Positions 16,280 through 24,797 of a stretch of DNA of 64,000 nt are shown one piece after another. The position numbers and the translations under genes were made by a program. How positions within the stretch are numbered: position 1 is the stretch's first letter; every line of letters begins with the position of its first letter. The notes beneath the pieces were generated by a model, which did no database searches, was not told where the DNA came from, and was given only the letters and a program-made list of their open reading frames with translations. The DNA is taken from contig JAUIJL010000008.1 in the NCBI GenBank assembly GCA_030431255.1, forward strand, positions 298,139 to 362,138. Direction: 5' to 3'. The stretch comes from Thermoanaerobaculia bacterium. Its GTDB lineage: Bacteria > Acidobacteriota > Thermoanaerobaculia > Multivoradales > J023.

Positions 16280-17923
16280 TCATTCGCTTGAGGCCGAGCC
16301 ACCCGGCGATCCGCTCCGCCGGGCCGCAGCTCGCCTCCTCAATCTCAGTCGCAGCAAATGGACTCGTGCCTGGCGTTGGATCATCTTGGCGGCCTGGTCT
16401 TCGGTGGCTGCTAGGCCTAGGGCCCCCATGATCCGGGCATGGGGCTGGTGGGGCTCGTGGGCAAAATGTCCAAGGGGTAGCTGGGCAAATTCCGGGTGCC
16501 ACTGCACGCCGTGGAAAAACGGATGTCCCGTCCGCTGCCAGCCTTCGACCACGCGGTCTTCGGGATCGTGGGCGCTCTCTCGAATCGGTCCGCCCGAGGG
16601 CTGGTGGAAACGTGCGGCGGCCCAATGCATGCTGTTGACCGGAATGGTCGACGGAGGGGGTGCCGCAGCCGCAGCAGCCGCTGCGGCCCCTGCTCCGCTC
16701 GCAGGACCGGCGGACCGATCCTCTGAGTCGCTGTCGGATCCAGGTCCACGAGCGGCTGCCGCGCCCCCAGCTGTCGCTGCCGCCGCTGCAGGTCGGATTG
16801 CTTGACGCCAATGCTCACCGCGAATGATGCGGCCCAGATCGCTTTCGGGATCGACATGCACGTCATGGGCAATTCGCCAAGGCTCGCCATAGTATTGGTT
16901 GTGATGTTTCTGAGCGGGCGCCGCGCCGGATGCTCTTTGTTGCTCGACGAAGTACGGCACAGGGGACCGTCTTCCCTTTGCTTGAGCCAAAGACGCCTCT
17001 TGCTCCGGTAATAAATAGGTTTCCCCCCGACCCTCGCCGGGGCGGAGCGCATGTTGGGCCATGCACCGAGAGCCGCCACAAACCCCGAGGATCGGCAGGG
17101 TGCCGTCTCGGGCCTGGGCGATGAGCGCGGCTTGAAACGCGGTCCGCTGATTCCACGCCACCGCTTGCTCAGGGGATCTCGGCTCATGGTCCGGATCGCG
17201 AGGGGCCGCTGGATCGCCACCGCCATCAGGGCTCACGAGATCTCCGGCGCCGGTGACGGTCCCGGGCAGATTAAGCATGCCGCCGGGCACGAAAACGCCG
17301 TTCAGCTCAATCCCTCGTTGCCGGTAATGCTCCGGGTTCCGCTCCTGGTCGAGGGGCACGACACGGGCTCCGGTGCCGGCCCGAACGGCGTCCAGGTCGA
17401 GCTGCTCGATGTCTCTTCCTCGGGAAGACACCCCGATGGTCACGGGATGTCGTCCCACCGACCGTTGGCGTGCGCCGGCGGCCGCTTCGCCCATAGCACG
17501 GCCGATGAGATCTCTTCCCGTGGGACCTACGTCCTGTGCGGCGGCTCCGGCAGGAGTGGCTGCTGCTGCTGCGGCGGCTGCGGCTGCTGCTGGTGGTGGA
17601 TCGGATCGGCCCCCGGCCCGTCCGCCCCGGTAACGTCCACGGCCCCGTCCGCCCCCGCCCCGGTGACGTCCACGGCCCCGTCCGCCCCGGTGACCTCCGC
17701 CGCCGCGACGACGCTCATCGTCACCACCGGCTCGTTGGATCACTTCAGGGCTCGGAGCCGCTACGGAATGGCTCGGCGCCGCCACCGAGATCGACGAAAA
17801 GCTGTGCAACGGCGGCCCGTGGGGCTCCGCAGTCGAAGTGGTGGTCGGGCTCGCCGATGTCGAGGGGACTTGCCCGGAAGCTGTTCGGCGGGTCGTCGGC
17901 TGGGGTGCTCGGACGTGATCCAT
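16280..17923 (-). CDS. C26-type cysteine hydrolase with RG-rich and IQ motifs, candidate eCIS cargo
   Basis: 547 residues, ATG 17923 with a GAGAG ribosome binding site. A disordered leader (1-60) ends in VIQR, a motif shared with the cargo at 47628. An RG/RGG-rich block (about 65-108) and a poly-Ala run follow. The core is a class I glutamine amidotransferase / peptidase C26 fold: nucleophile elbow PILGVCGGSRCM near 278, an HDVHVDPESDLGRI segment, VNSMHW, and the His-Glu pair of GVQWHPEF near 474. This matches PuuD-like gamma-glutamyl hydrolases. A Ser/Asp plus poly-Ala insert splits the core. The C-terminus (about 508-530) contains IQRQARVHLLR, a match to the calmodulin-binding IQ motif. A cargo role is inferred from leader and location. 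Confidence 0.82.
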   Translation of the reverse strand: MDHVRAPQPTTRRTASGQVPSTSASPTTTSTAEPHGPPLHSFSSISVAAPSHSVAAPSPEVIQRAGGDDERRRGGGGHRGGRGRGRHRGGGGRGRGRYRGGRAGGRSDPPPAAAAAAAAAAATPAGAAAQDVGPTGRDLIGRAMGEAAAGARQRSVGRHPVTIGVSSRGRDIEQLDLDAVRAGTGARVVPLDQERNPEHYRQRGIELNGVFVPGGMLNLPGTVTGAGDLVSPDGGGDPAAPRDPDHEPRSPEQAVAWNQRTAFQAALIAQARDGTLPILGVCGGSRCMAQHALRPGEGRGETYLLPEQEASLAQAKGRRSPVPYFVEQQRASGAAPAQKHHNQYYGEPWRIAHDVHVDPESDLGRIIRGEHWRQAIRPAAAAATAGGAAAARGPGSDSDSEDRSAGPASGAGAAAAAAAAAPPPSTIPVNSMHWAAARFHQPSGGPIRESAHDPEDRVVEGWQRTGHPFFHGVQWHPEFAQLPLGHFAHEPHQPHARIMGALGLAATEDQAAKMIQRQARVHLLRLRLRRRAAARRSGSPGGSASSE

Positions 17924-18134
17924 TTGGGCTCTCGTTTCTGTAGGTGTACCTCGACGCGATGCATGGAGCCTAGCGTTCGACCCTCACACGCTCAATGAGA
18001 GGCTTCCCTAACTGGAAAATTCCGATCCCACCCCGACCCAGAGTTTTTCCTAGATCCGTTTCCCAATCTTTCCGATTGAGGGCCGCCGACGAAGGCGCCT
18101 AAGCTGTTCTCAACCAACCCGATAAGGACACAGC

Positions 18135-19088
18135 ATGCCGGAAAAGAAAACGAGCGCCGGCCGCCCGAGCGTGCCGAAAGGCAAGGGCGGTCGTGGAAAA
18201 GGGCGGTCCGACAAGGGGCCTGCGAAGGTCGCGGACGGGGCTGAGGTTTCTGAGGCCAAGACCTCTAAGGCCAAGATCTCTCAACCAAAGGTTTCTTGTT
18301 TGTTGCCGACCCGGGATCGAAGATTCTGGATACCGATGGCGCTCGTTCACTTCCAGCGCCAAACCTGGGAGCACCGGGAGCTGCTGGTGGTCGACGACGG
18401 CGAGGACGAGGTCTCCGACCTGATCCCGACCGACGATCCGAGGATTCGTTATATCCGGCTCGACCATCCGCTCTCCCTGGGAGCGAAAAGAAACCTTTGT
18501 TGTGAGGAAGCCGACGGTGAGTTTCTGATCCATTGGGACGACGACGATTGGATGTCGGACGGCCGGGTGGCTTATCAGGTGGAGCAAATGACCGCGGCTG
18601 GGGTCGATGTTTGTGGTCTCGACCGCCTGTATTTCTGCGAGCCCTCGACCTTGGTGTGTTGGCAATACACCTATCGAGGGCGTTTGCCCTGGGTCGCCGG
18701 CGGCACCCTCTGCTTCACCAAGTCGTTCTGGCGAGACCACCCCTTCCCTGAGCTCAACGCCGGGGAGGACACCCGCTTCCTGTGGCAACACCGGCCGCGG
18801 GATCTGCTGCGCCTCGACGACCCGTCCTTCTATTGCGCCACGATTCACGCCGACAACACCAGCTCACAGCCAAAGCCCTCGGCGCCTTGGCAGCCCCTCG
18901 AGGTGTCCGACTTGCGCGGGCGATTGGGGCAGGGTTGGGCCGACTTCATCGAGCTTTTGAGAAAAGGAGGTGTGGAAGGTCGCCGTTCCCGACAACGGCC
19001 GGAGAAGACGACCTATCGACCCGAACCCACCGTCAACCTTCGTCGGGGTCAACGAGCCACCGCCGTCATTCGATGTCGAGTGAGCTGA
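18135..19088 (+). CDS. Family 2 glycosyltransferase, first gene of the eCIS operon
   Basis: 317 residues, ATG 18135 with AAGGA. A Lys/Gly-rich leader (about 1-50) precedes a GT-A fold: VSCLLPTRDRR, ELLVVDDGEDEVSDLIP, GAKRNL, and the metal/nucleotide-binding HWDDDDW near residue 133. A basic tail follows. It lies 68 bp upstream of the sheath gene on the same strand. The C-terminal domain of the protein at 48810-50444 is clearly the same subfamily (VDDGED-ISDLIP, GAKRN, HWDDDDW). It may glycosylate a particle component or a surface polymer; the acceptor is unknown. Confidence 0.88.
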   Translation: MPEKKTSAGRPSVPKGKGGRGKGRSDKGPAKVADGAEVSEAKTSKAKISQPKVSCLLPTRDRRFWIPMALVHFQRQTWEHRELLVVDDGEDEVSDLIPTDDPRIRYIRLDHPLSLGAKRNLCCEEADGEFLIHWDDDDWMSDGRVAYQVEQMTAAGVDVCGLDRLYFCEPSTLVCWQYTYRGRLPWVAGGTLCFTKSFWRDHPFPELNAGEDTRFLWQHRPRDLLRLDDPSFYCATIHADNTSSQPKPSAPWQPLEVSDLRGRLGQGWADFIELLRKGGVEGRRSRQRPEKTTYRPEPTVNLRRGQRATAVIRCRVS

Positions 19089-19156
19089 CCCGGCCGCGTT
19101 TCTGAACGTTTGAGCCACTTCCACCGATCCTATTCTTCAACGCCCAAGGAGCAACC

Positions 19157-20785
19157 ATGACCGTTACCGTCACGTATCCAGGCGTCTATCTCCAAGAGAA
19201 AGCCGCAAGCCCACATTCGGTCGTCGCCGTGACCACCGCCGACACCGCCTTCATCGACTATTTCAAGATGGGACCGGTGAATCAGGCGGTGCAGATTCAG
19301 AGCCTGAACGCTTTTTCCCGCATCTTCGGCGGGCTCGACGAGGGCAGCGAGGCGAGCTACGGCATTCAGCAATTCTTTCAAAGCGGAGGTGGCGTGGCGT
19401 GGGTGGTGCGGGTCGTGCCGGCGAGCTCGGCGGCGTCGAGCGCAACCATCTCTCCCACGCAGGACCTGGAGTTGCCCGGCTCAGTGCCCGACACCGACTT
19501 CACTGTCAGTGCCAACAGTCCAGGAGCCTGGGGTGACACCCTGGCGGTGGGCATAGAGTCGAACGAGCCGGACGACACCTTCAACCTGACGGTTCAGATC
19601 AACAGCGGCACAGCGGCGAAGCCCAGCTATCAAATCGCCGAAAGCTACTACAAGCTTTCTGTCGATCCCTCGTTGCCGAATTACGCCCCCGCGGTGGTCA
19701 ATCCGGCCTCGCAATACATCGTGCTCACCACCGGCGGGAATTCGATGCCGTCCAGCGGGTTGGCGTCCGACGATCCGATCCCGCTCAGCGGTGGCGAGGA
19801 TGGTGCTTGGACCGGTGCCAGTGAGCTCGCCAATGCGATCAACGCCCAATTGGGTGATCCTACGGGCACGAACCCGTCCACTCCGGCCCTCGAGATGATC
19901 GCGCCCGAGACCTTCAACTTGCTGTGCCTGCCGGCTACCTCCATTCTCGATGAGGATAGCCGATTCTCGGTTTTCCAGAACGCGCAAAGCTTCTGCGAGG
20001 CGAATCGAGCCTTCTATATCGTCGATCCGCCCGCACCGGAGGCTATGCAGACCGTGCCCGGGGTGACGGATTGGAATGAGATACCAGCGGAAAATACCAG
20101 CCAATTCATCTCTTGGGTGACGCCCTACGGCGGTGAAGACAGCTATTGGTCGGCGGTCTATTTTCCATTCATTTCGACCGCGGACGCGCTCAACAACAAC
20201 AATCCTCGACCGGTGGCTCCGAGCGGCACCCTGGCCGGCATATACGCGGCTACCGACAACGCCGTGGGGGTTTGGAAGGCACCCGCCGGTGTGGACGCTC
20301 AGATCTTGAGCACGCTCATGGCCCAGCTGACCAACAACGACAGCGGTCAGATGAATCCCCTGGGTTATAACGCCCTGCGAACCTTCCCTATCTACAACAA
20401 CGTGGTGTGGGGTGCGCGCACCTTGGCCGGAGCGGACCTGCTGCAAAGCGCTTTCAAGTACATCAACGTGCGCCGGCTGACCAATTTCATCGAGCTGAGC
20501 CTGGTGCAAAGCCTGAAATGGGCTGTTTTCGAGTCCAATGCGCCACCGCTGTGGTCGTCTATCAGCCTTGAGGTGAGCTCGTTCATGTCCGGACTTTTCG
20601 GTCAAGGCGCTTTCCAAGGCACCACGCCCACGCAAGCCTACTTCGTGCAATGTGACAGCAGCACCACCACCCAACAAGACATTCAGAACGGCATCGTCAA
20701 TGTGGTCGTCGGCTTCGCGCCGGTTTATCCCGCTGAGTTCGTGGTGCTGACCATCGAAGTCGAATCCGCTCCCACCGCATCCTGA
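19157..20785 (+). CDS. Contractile tail sheath protein
   Basis: 542 residues, ATG 19157 with an AAGGAG ribosome binding site. The N-terminus (VTYPGVYLQEKAAS, VAVTTADTAFIDYF) and the C-terminal domain (FIELSLVQSLKWAVFESN, LFGQGAFQG, VVVGFAPVYPAEFVVLTIE) are characteristic of phage/eCIS sheaths, in which the ends weave neighbouring subunits together. Sheath contraction drives the tube through the target membrane. Only one sheath gene is present, unlike Afp/PVC with several. The tube gene follows 11 bp later. Confidence 0.96.
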   Translation: MTVTVTYPGVYLQEKAASPHSVVAVTTADTAFIDYFKMGPVNQAVQIQSLNAFSRIFGGLDEGSEASYGIQQFFQSGGGVAWVVRVVPASSAASSATISPTQDLELPGSVPDTDFTVSANSPGAWGDTLAVGIESNEPDDTFNLTVQINSGTAAKPSYQIAESYYKLSVDPSLPNYAPAVVNPASQYIVLTTGGNSMPSSGLASDDPIPLSGGEDGAWTGASELANAINAQLGDPTGTNPSTPALEMIAPETFNLLCLPATSILDEDSRFSVFQNAQSFCEANRAFYIVDPPAPEAMQTVPGVTDWNEIPAENTSQFISWVTPYGGEDSYWSAVYFPFISTADALNNNNPRPVAPSGTLAGIYAATDNAVGVWKAPAGVDAQILSTLMAQLTNNDSGQMNPLGYNALRTFPIYNNVVWGARTLAGADLLQSAFKYINVRRLTNFIELSLVQSLKWAVFESNAPPLWSSISLEVSSFMSGLFGQGAFQGTTPTQAYFVQCDSSTTTQQDIQNGIVNVVVGFAPVYPAEFVVLTIEVESAPTAS

Positions 20786-20796
20786 GGAGGTAAACC

Positions 20797-21330
20797 ATGG
20801 CCAATACCAGCGCCGGAGCAAGTCGTACGGATCCATTTCTCACTTATAACTTTCAAGTGAAGTGGAATAACAACTATGTCGCCTCGGTGAATAAAGTCAC
20901 CGGTTTGGAACGGTCGACCCAGGTCGTCAAATGGCGATCCGGTGGCCAGCCCCAGACCACCTATTGCATTCCGGGGCAAACGGATTATTCGCCGATCACC
21001 CTTGAGCAAGGGGTGACCTTCGACGTCACCTTTGAGCAGTGGGCGAATAAGATCTGGTACCTGCCGAATACCCAACAATTCGGCCAAGAGGTGTCCTTGG
21101 CGGACTTCCGCCAGCAGGTGACCTTGGAAATGTACAACCAAGCGGGACAATTGGTGCTCCGCTATTTTCTCTACAACTGTTGGCCCTCGGAGTACCGGGC
21201 TCTGCCCGAGCTCGACGCCGCGTCGGACACTGTGGCGTTGGAGTCCTTGACCTTGCAAAACGAGGGTTGGGATCGCGATACCTCGGTGACCGCGCCCACG
21301 CTGCCGAGCTTCACCGAGCCATCGAGCTGA
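20797..21330 (+). CDS. Inner tube protein (gp19-like)
   Basis: 177 residues, with a strong GAGGAGG ribosome binding site before ATG 20797. The pattern DPFLTYNFQVKWNN, SVNKVTGLERSTQVVKWRSGG, LEQGVTF, and VALESLTLQNEGWDRD is typical of T4 gp19/Afp1-type tube subunits that stack as hexamers inside the sheath. There is a single tube gene in the cluster, so the baseplate-proximal tube-like protein found in some systems is not encoded separately here. Confidence 0.94.
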   Translation: MANTSAGASRTDPFLTYNFQVKWNNNYVASVNKVTGLERSTQVVKWRSGGQPQTTYCIPGQTDYSPITLEQGVTFDVTFEQWANKIWYLPNTQQFGQEVSLADFRQQVTLEMYNQAGQLVLRYFLYNCWPSEYRALPELDAASDTVALESLTLQNEGWDRDTSVTAPTLPSFTEPSS

Positions 21331-21336
21331 GCCGTC

Positions 21337-22089
21337 GTGCGAGCCCTGGCGCCAATCCAAATGCTGGATGCTTGGGACGGGGGACGCGATCTCGGTCGCG
21401 CTGCCCGAGCCCTCTGGCTGATCGCCATCGGCGAGCCGGAGTGGCCCAAGTCCGGGCTCGCACGGCTGACCCTCGGGCAACGGGATGCTCTGCTCCTGGA
21501 GCTGCATCGCCTGACCTTCGGCGACACCCTGGAGGGATCGGCCCGCTGCCCTGCCTGCGATCGTCGCCTCGACCTGACCCTCGAGGTGGCGAGCGCCTGT
21601 TTCGGGCCCATGCCCACGGGACCGGTGGACCCGCAAGCACCGCCCACGGTGGGTCGGGTGGAGCACGATGGCTGGCAAATCGCTTTCCGCGTGCCCGACA
21701 GCACCGATCTCCAAGCCATCGAGCATTTTCCGTCGGTGGACACCGCCCGCGAAGCGCTGCTGCGGCGTCTGCTCGTGCAGGTCCACCAAGCAGGTGAGCC
21801 CCGACCCCTCAACGCCGTGCCCGAGCCGGTGCTGGCCGAGGTGGCGATGGAGATGGAATCCCTCGATCCACAGATAGAGGTGGTGGTGGATGTGGTCTGC
21901 GCGGACTGTGGCCACGGATGGGGTCTTCTGCTGGAAATCAGCGAATTTCTGGCCAGCGAAACCGAAGCCGAAGCCCAGCGGCTGCTCTACCAAGTGCATC
22001 ATTTGGCGCGCCTCTACGGCTGGCAGGAGCGAGAGATCCTGCGCATGAGCTCCGCCCGCCGCAAGGCCTATATGGAGCTGGCCGACTGA
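21337..22089 (+). CDS. Zinc-ribbon baseplate/hub assembly protein
   Basis: 250 residues, GTG start 6 bp after the tube stop. Two CxxC pairs (CPAC near 69 and CADC near 189) suggest a zinc ribbon formed by distant segments. Helical hydrophobic stretches surround them, and the C-terminus ends SSARRKAYMELAD. Genes of this type sit directly after the tube in many eCIS loci and are compared with T4 gp26/gp51 hub assembly proteins. The role is inferred from position and pattern. The stop overlaps the next start (ATGA). Confidence 0.75.
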   Translation: MRALAPIQMLDAWDGGRDLGRAARALWLIAIGEPEWPKSGLARLTLGQRDALLLELHRLTFGDTLEGSARCPACDRRLDLTLEVASACFGPMPTGPVDPQAPPTVGRVEHDGWQIAFRVPDSTDLQAIEHFPSVDTAREALLRRLLVQVHQAGEPRPLNAVPEPVLAEVAMEMESLDPQIEVVVDVVCADCGHGWGLLLEISEFLASETEAEAQRLLYQVHHLARLYGWQEREILRMSSARRKAYMELAD

Positions 22090-24797
22090 TGAGCGACCTC
22101 TTCTCACGACTGGCCATGCGCGCCTTGGGCCGAGCCCAGCTCTTTCAGCCCAAAATCGCCCTGCGCTTTGCCGAGCGGCCGGCATTGCCCTATGAAAAGC
22201 CGGATACCGACTTCGGCTTGGGGCAAGCCCGGGGCCCTCGCCGTGCCGCCCATCGCCCGCCCGCCGGTCCCACAGCCGACGATCCCGAGCCGGAGAGCCT
22301 GGGGGCGAGCCGGGGCGAAGCCCAGGGCACGCCGGAATCGGCAGACGTCGACAGCACGGCCCAAGAGCTCGGAACCCCAGATCAAGAGGTCGAAACCCCG
22401 GCCCAGGAGGCCGAGACCTCGGCGCGGAATCTCGATTCGAGCCGAAGCGCCGACCGCCGGATCGCCGGAGCACCGGATCGCCGGCCGCCGGCCGCCGGAT
22501 CGCCGGCCGTTGGCCAACGGAGCCGGTCGATGAAAGAGCGTCGAGAATCTACCGGGCACGGCTTCCCCGCCGTCGACTCCCCCGCCGTCGACTCCCCCGC
22601 CGTCGACTCCCCCGCCGTCGACTCCCCCGCCGTCGACTCCCCTGCCGTCGACCCCTCGGCCCCGGACGCTGAAATCGCCCGTCCATCGGCCAGTGCCGAA
22701 GCCTCCGGCGACAGCACGTCGTCGCCTGCGCTCCCGTCGGATCCGACGTCACGCCGGAGCAAGCCATCTCCTGTGCATTCCCCAAGCCGACCGTCCCCAA
22801 TCCGACCGTCCCCAAGCCGACCGTCCCCAAGCCAGTCGTTCCCAAGCCGGCCGTCCTCGGGCCGGCAGCGGCTCCTTCGAGGTGCGGCGGAGCCCCGGAG
22901 GCCCGCCGGTCCGAACCGCGGAGCCGTGGATGGCACGGACCTCTCCACGCCCAGGCCCTTCGCCCAGCCCGTGGCCCCTTCGGACCACCATGGAGCACCC
23001 GCTTGGGATCGTCGGCTTGGGACCCAAGATCATGTGGACCGGGTCTTGCCGACGACGGATTCGCGGAAAACCCGCGACCGGAAGCCGCCGTCGCCCGGGA
23101 TGCCGCAAGGAAGCGCGGAAGTAGCTGAGACGCGGCCGGCTGAGCATTCATCGTCAAAGTCGTCGCGCCGCAGACGCTCTTCGGTCGAGCCAACGCCGAG
23201 CGCGGGTTCCCCACGGGCCGGCTCCCCGGTCGGACGAGCCGCGTCGGCGGTCCCGGGCAGGCAATCGATCTCCGAGCAGAGGTGTGGAGACACCGCGGGA
23301 CTGAGCGCCGCTCCCGAGGCCGCCGCTCCCGAGGCCGCCGCTCCCGAGGCCGCCGCTCCCGAGGCCGCCGCTCCCGAGGCCGCCGCTCCCGAGGCCGCCG
23401 CTCCCGAGGCCGCCGCTCCTGAGGTTGGCTCGCCTCCGCCGCTGAGCCCCTTGGCCGGTGACGGCGTCGTTCAGCGATCCCACTCCCTGCCAATGACCGA
23501 GCCACCAGCCGCCGCATCTAGGTCGGCCGGGGGTATCCCGGGAACGGAAATCGAAAATGTCGGTGAATCGGATTCGGGACGCACCGAACCGGGACGTATC
23601 GGGCTGGAGAGCACCCGTCTGGAAAGAGCAGATTTTCAGAAGACCGGCCCTCAGAGTCGACATCTTGGGGACCCCTCGGGCTTGAAGAACATGCCCGGCC
23701 ACACGGGGAATTCTGTCCCAGGTCAAGGACCTCGGTCCCGAGGCCGATCCCGCCTCTCTCGGCAGCCGTCCGACCCCACACCGTCTGCCCCTGGGCCCGG
23801 GACTTCGGAAGCCGATGCCTCTCCTCGACCCACTGTGGGCACGCCCCCGTTGCGAAAGGCGTCTTCGTCGTCGCGGCCACAAGAGTGGTCGGCTGAGGTG
23901 CGGCCGGCTGAGGCGCGGCCGGCTGAGGCGCGGCCGGTTGCTGAATCCTCGGAGGATCGATCCCTTGCCCGGACACCGCGGGATCGCCCGACGCGGTCGA
24001 CCCCTGCGTCACCGGCCCATCACCGGCTGCCCACGGGCTCCGGGGCGATTGTGGACGCCAGGGGTCTCGAGGAGCTTCGGGATGCGACTTCCCGCTCGGC
24101 CGAGCATGCCGACACGGCCGAGGTCCGTGGGCTCCGCGCGGTCGCCATGGGTCCATCGAGCTCTGAGGCTCCTGAGGCGCCGAGGCGAGAGAGCGTCGCG
24201 AGGCGAGCCCCCGGCGCTGGAGGGGCAGATTCTCGGCTGCCCGCGCCGACGCAGGCGTCCCTGGCCCCGCGGCCGACCCCACCGGCGCAGATGATCCCAT
24301 CGGCGAAGGCTGTCCGATCGGCGACGCCGGCCCCATCGATAGAGCCGGCCCGATCGGAGGAGTCGGCCCGATCGGCAGAAACGGTCCCATCGGCGAGCTC
24401 TCCCCTGCCGAATCCTGAGGGTCTCGAAACTAGGTCTGAAACCGGATCTGAAGCAGGGTCTGAAATTGGGCTTGATGCCGGACCCATGCGCCAAGATGGG
24501 CTGCGTTCCCGTGCCGACGAAAAGGTGGGTCGAGCCCCGGTCCGGACGGCCGCGTCGATCGATTCCTCCCGGATCACGGATCGACCCACGGCTGGAGCGA
24601 TCGATCGGCGGCGACGGCGATCCAGTCGTGCGGCGGTGGTTCGTCTGATGGTCGACCGCCTCGACATCGTGGCATCCACCGACATGGCGTCGAGCCCGGG
24701 GGGCGACACCCGGCCCGCCGAGCCGCCCCGGCCGATGCTCTCCCTGGACAGCTATTTGCGGCAGCGCAGCCCGGCTCGCGGAGGGGGACGACGATGA
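22089..24797 (+). CDS. Large disordered eCIS protein with conserved ends
   Basis: 902 residues, starting at an ATGA overlap (22089). The N-terminal about 35 residues (RALGRAQLFQPKIALRF) and the C-terminal about 60 (VVRLMVDRLDIVAS, LSLDSYLRQR) look folded and resemble the ends of a short conserved protein found at this position in other eCIS loci (from memory). The 800 residues between are Pro/Ser/Arg/Ala-rich and almost certainly disordered, expanded by several in-frame 15-bp tandem repeats. No enzymatic motif is seen. It could be a flexible tether, a scaffold or a length ruler; no classical tape measure was found elsewhere. Confidence 0.8.
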   Translation: MSDLFSRLAMRALGRAQLFQPKIALRFAERPALPYEKPDTDFGLGQARGPRRAAHRPPAGPTADDPEPESLGASRGEAQGTPESADVDSTAQELGTPDQEVETPAQEAETSARNLDSSRSADRRIAGAPDRRPPAAGSPAVGQRSRSMKERRESTGHGFPAVDSPAVDSPAVDSPAVDSPAVDSPAVDPSAPDAEIARPSASAEASGDSTSSPALPSDPTSRRSKPSPVHSPSRPSPIRPSPSRPSPSQSFPSRPSSGRQRLLRGAAEPRRPAGPNRGAVDGTDLSTPRPFAQPVAPSDHHGAPAWDRRLGTQDHVDRVLPTTDSRKTRDRKPPSPGMPQGSAEVAETRPAEHSSSKSSRRRRSSVEPTPSAGSPRAGSPVGRAASAVPGRQSISEQRCGDTAGLSAAPEAAAPEAAAPEAAAPEAAAPEAAAPEAAAPEAAAPEVGSPPPLSPLAGDGVVQRSHSLPMTEPPAAASRSAGGIPGTEIENVGESDSGRTEPGRIGLESTRLERADFQKTGPQSRHLGDPSGLKNMPGHTGNSVPGQGPRSRGRSRLSRQPSDPTPSAPGPGTSEADASPRPTVGTPPLRKASSSSRPQEWSAEVRPAEARPAEARPVAESSEDRSLARTPRDRPTRSTPASPAHHRLPTGSGAIVDARGLEELRDATSRSAEHADTAEVRGLRAVAMGPSSSEAPEAPRRESVARRAPGAGGADSRLPAPTQASLAPRPTPPAQMIPSAKAVRSATPAPSIEPARSEESARSAETVPSASSPLPNPEGLETRSETGSEAGSEIGLDAGPMRQDGLRSRADEKVGRAPVRTAASIDSSRITDRPTAGAIDRRRRRSSRAAVVRLMVDRLDIVASTDMASSPGGDTRPAEPPRPMLSLDSYLRQRSPARGGGRR
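22569..22652. repeat. 15-bp tandem repeat in the disordered eCIS gene
   Basis: Five near-perfect copies of GCCGTCGACTCCCCC plus a partial sixth, encoding PAVDS pentapeptides. A third, more degenerate 15-bp array follows at about 22790-22860. Unit length is a multiple of three, so expansion keeps the frame. Confidence 0.92.
23311..23424. repeat. 15-bp tandem repeat in the disordered eCIS gene
   Basis: Seven perfect copies of CTCCCGAGGCCGCCG (23311-23415) and a partial copy, encoding APEAA pentapeptides. The perfect identity points to recent expansion. Confidence 0.93.

Noticed and set aside
20725..22473. A 582-codon minus-strand frame across tube and assembly genes
   Set aside because: Crosses several real plus-strand genes with overlapping start/stop coupling; low-complexity composition.
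22569..23424. Repeat arrays considered as a CRISPR locus
   Set aside because: Units are 15 bp, contiguous without spacers, and in frame with a coding gene; no cas genes are present.
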